This document shows, piece by piece, positions 61,386 to 64,000 of a stretch of DNA of 64,000 nt. The stretch covers positions 62,001-126,000 of the forward strand of contig JADKJX010000001.1 of assembly GCA_016720775.1 (NCBI GenBank), written 5' to 3'. Below the pieces are notes generated by a model that saw only the letters and a list, made by a program, of their open reading frames with translations, did no database searches and was not told where the DNA came from. Source of the stretch: Chitinophagaceae bacterium. Lineage in GTDB: Bacteria > Bacteroidota > Bacteroidia > Chitinophagales > Chitinophagaceae. Numbering within the stretch: position 1 is the first letter of the stretch; the number at the start of each line of letters is the position of its first letter. The position numbers were made by a program, and so were the translations under genes.

Positions 61386-61793
61386 TCATTTCAACAGCAG
61401 TTTCTTAAATTTTTCTATCTCTGCAATTTCGGTTGCAGAGATATTTTCATTGTTTTCGTATTTCGATTGCAGGAACAATACTCTTTTATGCAGCGGGTAC
61501 CTTGTAAGAATAGCTGAAAGCGTTTTACCAATGGCTTCGTCTTTTACCGGTGCGGCTATTTGCTTTGATGCTGCGGCTATTTCTCTTGTTGGCTTCCTTT
61601 TTATGATGGCTTCCAGGGTAGCCAGCTTGCCTTGCGAAATACTGTTTGCCTTAACTGCCTTGCTGTGCAACCCTTCCAGTTGTTTTTTACTGAGCCCGCC
61701 ACGGTTACAGTATTGCTGGTACAGGCTGTTTACAAATTCCGATTGGGGATGGGTCTTCACCATCTCCTTTAATATATCTAAGAGAATATCCAC
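61386..61793 (-). CDS. Uncharacterised helical protein
   Basis: 135 residues, soluble and mostly helical, with a basic patch (AIIKRKPTREIAAASK). No family recognised. Start is GTG at 61793 and overlaps the stop of the MOSC gene (TAGTG), so the two genes are coupled. Confidence 0.6.
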   Translation of the reverse strand: MDILLDILKEMVKTHPQSEFVNSLYQQYCNRGGLSKKQLEGLHSKAVKANSISQGKLATLEAIIKRKPTREIAAASKQIAAPVKDEAIGKTLSAILTRYPLHKRVLFLQSKYENNENISATEIAEIEKFKKLLLK

Positions 61794-62620
61794 TAAGTGA
61801 AAGTAGGAAATGTTTTCTTCCCGGTGATCTTTACTTCATCACCTGCTTCTATCCATTTACCAATTTCTGTTGGAGGAATATAACAATTCACCGTTAAATA
61901 ATACCCATGCCCGTAATCTTCCAGGGTAGACCAGCCCGGCAGGCTTTCGATCCGGTATTTTGCAAATGATCTTTGAAATCCATGAATTCCTTCTCCTGTT
62001 TCGGGATGCCGGGTTGGCACCACGCATCTTGCCCGTGGGCTAAGACCCAGCAAGGTTACTTTTCCTACTGTAAATTCAATCGCTGTTCCTTCTTCAAGAA
62101 AAAGCCTGTCTTCCCAGAATGCGGGCACACTGCTGATCTCTATCGTTGTCCTGAATCGTTTTCTTGCTTCTTCCATATCCATATCATTGAACCAGGCCGA
62201 AACATTCTCAAGACTTTCGGTGGAGAGTACTGTTACCCCGGCAATATCCGGAATGTCCATAAAACGTCCTTCTGAATTTTTTAAAAGTGAAACGGGCATT
62301 TTAAAAAACCCGGAAAGATATTTGTTGATGCTGGCTATTTCTTTCTGCAGATGAAAGGTATTCCATGTTGTTTCCGATTCGTGCCGAAAAGAGATCATCT
62401 CGTTTTCAAGATCAACCCCTGATCGAAGAGAATGCACCCCGGCATTTGATTTTCCGTTTACAAAATCACCGTCAGCATCAACAATGGCATATTCCCGGTC
62501 GTGCAACAAACAACCCCCGTTTCCTACCTGCGCTTTTTGCAAAGAGATCCCATCCAGTGATTTAACCGGGTAAATAGTGATCCTGCTGACGGCAGGTTTT
62601 ATTTCTATTTTTTGCGGCAT
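61793..62620 (-). CDS. MOSC domain protein (molybdenum cofactor sulfurase-like)
   Basis: 275 residues. N-terminal MOSC_N beta barrel (about 1-120: ISRITIYPVKSLDGISLQKAQV) and MOSC domain (about 125-265) with the conserved Cys in SPRARCVVPTRHPETGEG, the residue that binds the cofactor or carries sulfur. Members with both domains resemble mammalian mARC/YcbX, reducing N-hydroxylated compounds or transferring sulfur. It may draw on the same molybdenum cofactor as xanthine dehydrogenase at the other end of the window, though they are 60 kb apart. Confidence 0.9.
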   Translation of the reverse strand: MPQKIEIKPAVSRITIYPVKSLDGISLQKAQVGNGGCLLHDREYAIVDADGDFVNGKSNAGVHSLRSGVDLENEMISFRHESETTWNTFHLQKEIASINKYLSGFFKMPVSLLKNSEGRFMDIPDIAGVTVLSTESLENVSAWFNDMDMEEARKRFRTTIEISSVPAFWEDRLFLEEGTAIEFTVGKVTLLGLSPRARCVVPTRHPETGEGIHGFQRSFAKYRIESLPGWSTLEDYGHGYYLTVNCYIPPTEIGKWIEAGDEVKITGKKTFPTFT

Positions 62621-62624
62621 TGTA

Positions 62625-62632
62625 CAAAGCTA
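62625..62632 (-). promoter_or_regulatory. -7 element of the MOSC gene, nearly leaderless
   Basis: TAGCTTTG on the minus strand fits TAnnTTTG and ends four bases before the ATG at 62620. No -33 TTG at 17-23 bases. Confidence 0.5.
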
Positions 62633-62685
62633 AAAAAACCACCCCGTTTTTGCAGGAAGGTTTTTATTGCGTTCAACAAGAAGGT

Positions 62686-64000
62686 TTAGAATGTTCTTAT
62701 CACAGCCCTTGGCCCGCCATTGCCCGCTTTTTGCAAACTGTAGGTAAACCCAAGTGTAAAGTAGCGCTGCAGTGTTTTGTACTGCACGTCTTCCACATAA
62801 TTGGCATTGCCATTCCGGTCCACGCCAATATTTTGATCCAGCAGATCAAATGCACTTAGTTTGATCTCTCCTTTTTTACTTTTTAATACCTGCTTGCTCA
62901 CTGAGGCATTCCACAATGGCACTCTTGTATTGTAACCATTACTGCGCCCGGTGAAAACGCTGTAACTGAATTCATTGTTGATGGTAAATCCTTCAGGCAG
63001 GTTAACCGTAGCATCCATTTCATAAACCTGGCGCCAGTAATTATTATTGAGCGATGATTGTAATGAGTAGCGTACATTATTGTAGCTGACCCTGGCTCCG
63101 GCGCTTATATCCAATATCTCTTTGTAACTGTAGCTTGCATTTATTCTTGGCATTACAGAAAATACGCCCGTGTTATTTTTTTCGTCATTAATAAAATTAA
63201 CGGAGTGATTATATCCTGCATTTAAACCAAGCTCCAGTCTTGTGTTGAGTTTTTTAATACGGAAGCCCCTGTCAATATTTGCATTTACATTGTACACACC
63301 GTTTGCATTCACCGGCATACTGGTTCTTGCTCCCGATGTATTTATCTTATCGCTGCTAACAATGGCATTTTGTGTGGCGCTGTAGTTTAAAAATACAAAC
63401 AGATTTTTTTGCTGTGCCGGGCTTGCATTAAAGAACTGCAGGCTTGCATTGTGTGAATAGGATTGCTTTAAAGCCGGGTTACCCGATGTAATGTTCAGCG
63501 GATCGCTGATATCCTGCACCGGTTGCAATTGCTTCGCTGTTGGTTGCGATGTGGATGTTGAATAATCCAGCCGCAGGGTTTTCATTCTTGTAAAACTGTA
63601 ATTGAAGTTTGCAACAGGTAACAGGTTTGTAAAATGCTGTTTCACCCGAAAAGCGCTGTCTTTTAAATGGCTGTTAAGCCTTGCGTACTGCAGGTTGGCG
63701 CCGATGCCGTACCCGTATTTTTTCTGCTGCGTACGGATGCTGATACCGCCGCCCATATAATCATATTGGTTCTCAAATGCATTACTCAGCTTCGTGTTCA
63801 TATTATCATGCTTGCCGCTCGTTTTGTTGTAATCATATGTTTTCCGGTCAAGGTCTCCCAGGCTGGTATTGAAAAAGCCCCTGAACTCAAGCAACGAACG
63901 TTTGCCCAGCGGTTCTGTGTAACTGGCGTTCGCCCCATAGCTTTGAGTAAGGCTGTTTAACCGGGTGATCTGGTCAAGTGTATCCCGCTGGTTGATGGTG
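62686..64000 (-). CDS. Outer membrane beta-barrel protein (C-terminal part, cut by window edge)
   Basis: The frame is open to base 64000, giving about 437 residues of the barrel of an OMP_b-brl_3/TonB-dependent receptor-like protein. Upstream of the first in-frame start codon the translation continues as ...SYGANASYTEPLGKRSLLEF, the beta-strand pattern of these barrels, so the true start is outside. Alternating aromatic/polar strands run to the end, FTLGFTYSLQKAGNGG. Ligand and the plug domain cannot be seen. Confidence 0.85.
   Translation of the reverse strand, partial: TINQRDTLDQITRLNSLTQSYGANASYTEPLGKRSLLEFRGFFNTSLGDLDRKTYDYNKTSGKHDNMNTKLSNAFENQYDYMGGGISIRTQQKKYGYGIGANLQYARLNSHLKDSAFRVKQHFTNLLPVANFNYSFTRMKTLRLDYSTSTSQPTAKQLQPVQDISDPLNITSGNPALKQSYSHNASLQFFNASPAQQKNLFVFLNYSATQNAIVSSDKINTSGARTSMPVNANGVYNVNANIDRGFRIKKLNTRLELGLNAGYNHSVNFINDEKNNTGVFSVMPRINASYSYKEILDISAGARVSYNNVRYSLQSSLNNNYWRQVYEMDATVNLPEGFTINNEFSYSVFTGRSNGYNTRVPLWNASVSKQVLKSKKGEIKLSAFDLLDQNIGVDRNGNANYVEDVQYKTLQRYFTLGFTYSLQKAGNGGPRAVIRTF

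Overview
The window looks like a chromosomal segment of a Bacteroidota, most likely the Chitinophagaceae (family-level placement is an inference). The signs are: an alternative complex III operon joined to an aa3/caa3-type oxidase; GLPGLI, DUF5522, DUF6787, DUF3817, ASPIC/UnbV and CarboxypepD_reg-like proteins; TonB-dependent outer membrane barrels; menaquinone made through futalosine (mqnC); and promoters of the TTG-N17-23-TAnnTTTG type. Coding density is very high, no intergenic gap exceeds about 200 bases, and both ends cut through genes. I saw no tRNA, rRNA, CRISPR array, transposase or prophage.

Layout. 1-2838 (minus): purine catabolism operon guaD-xdhA-xdhB (guanine to xanthine to urate). 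3016-4553 (plus, divergent): an unrecognised polytopic membrane protein coupled to a THEP1-like P-loop NTPase. 4567-7932: universal stress protein, trmB, DUF5522, an alkyltransferase-like protein and two uncharacterised genes. 7945-24254 (minus): the respiratory block, read in transcription order actA-B-C-D-E-F, coxB, coxA, ctaB, two subunit III genes, subunit IV, then after a terminator SCO and a DUF420 assembly factor. 24488-32299 (plus): a DUF6787-PurN fusion, a CarboxypepD_reg-like protein, a 5'-truncated serine hydrolase, TMEM175-like channel, dipeptidase and penicillin acylase. 32318-43634 (minus): two-component system, TonB-type receptor, PepSY-like protein, YncE propeller and an RND tripartite pump, probably one regulatory unit. 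43701-49942 (minus): fused 2-oxoacid dehydrogenase E1, holin-like membrane protein, M16 peptidase pair, aspartyl protease with PDZ. 50007-56323 (plus): mqnC, DUF3817, vanadium haloperoxidase and a giant FG-GAP protein. 56326-64000: a second two-component system, GLPGLI protein, M1 metallopeptidase, MOSC protein and the C-terminal part of an outer membrane receptor.

How the genes work together. Menaquinol (mqnC belongs to its synthesis) is oxidised by alternative complex III, which passes electrons to the heme-copper oxidase; ctaB, SCO and DUF420 supply heme modification, copper insertion and assembly. Guanine deaminase and xanthine dehydrogenase feed purine breakdown. The 38.6-43.6 kb unit looks like a sensor-controlled envelope/efflux response.

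The main unusual theme is short palindromic or simple repeats that lie inside or directly against genes. A CCCCTAAAGGGG element encodes part of the XdhB N-terminus, a pair of the same elements makes a 121-bp MITE-like unit between ctaB and a subunit III gene, a GATACGGGATACAGG repeat encodes part of the linker between the fused E1 halves, and a hairpin element sits between 23-bp duplications of a gene end. Two single-base frameshifts (subunit III and DUF420) and one truncated gene are either real lesions or assembly errors. The best candidates for undescribed biology are the membrane protein/NTPase pair at 3016-4553, the CTTCA-box regulon at 38.6-43.7 kb, and the membrane-anchored PurN. All reading was by eye; no database search was run.
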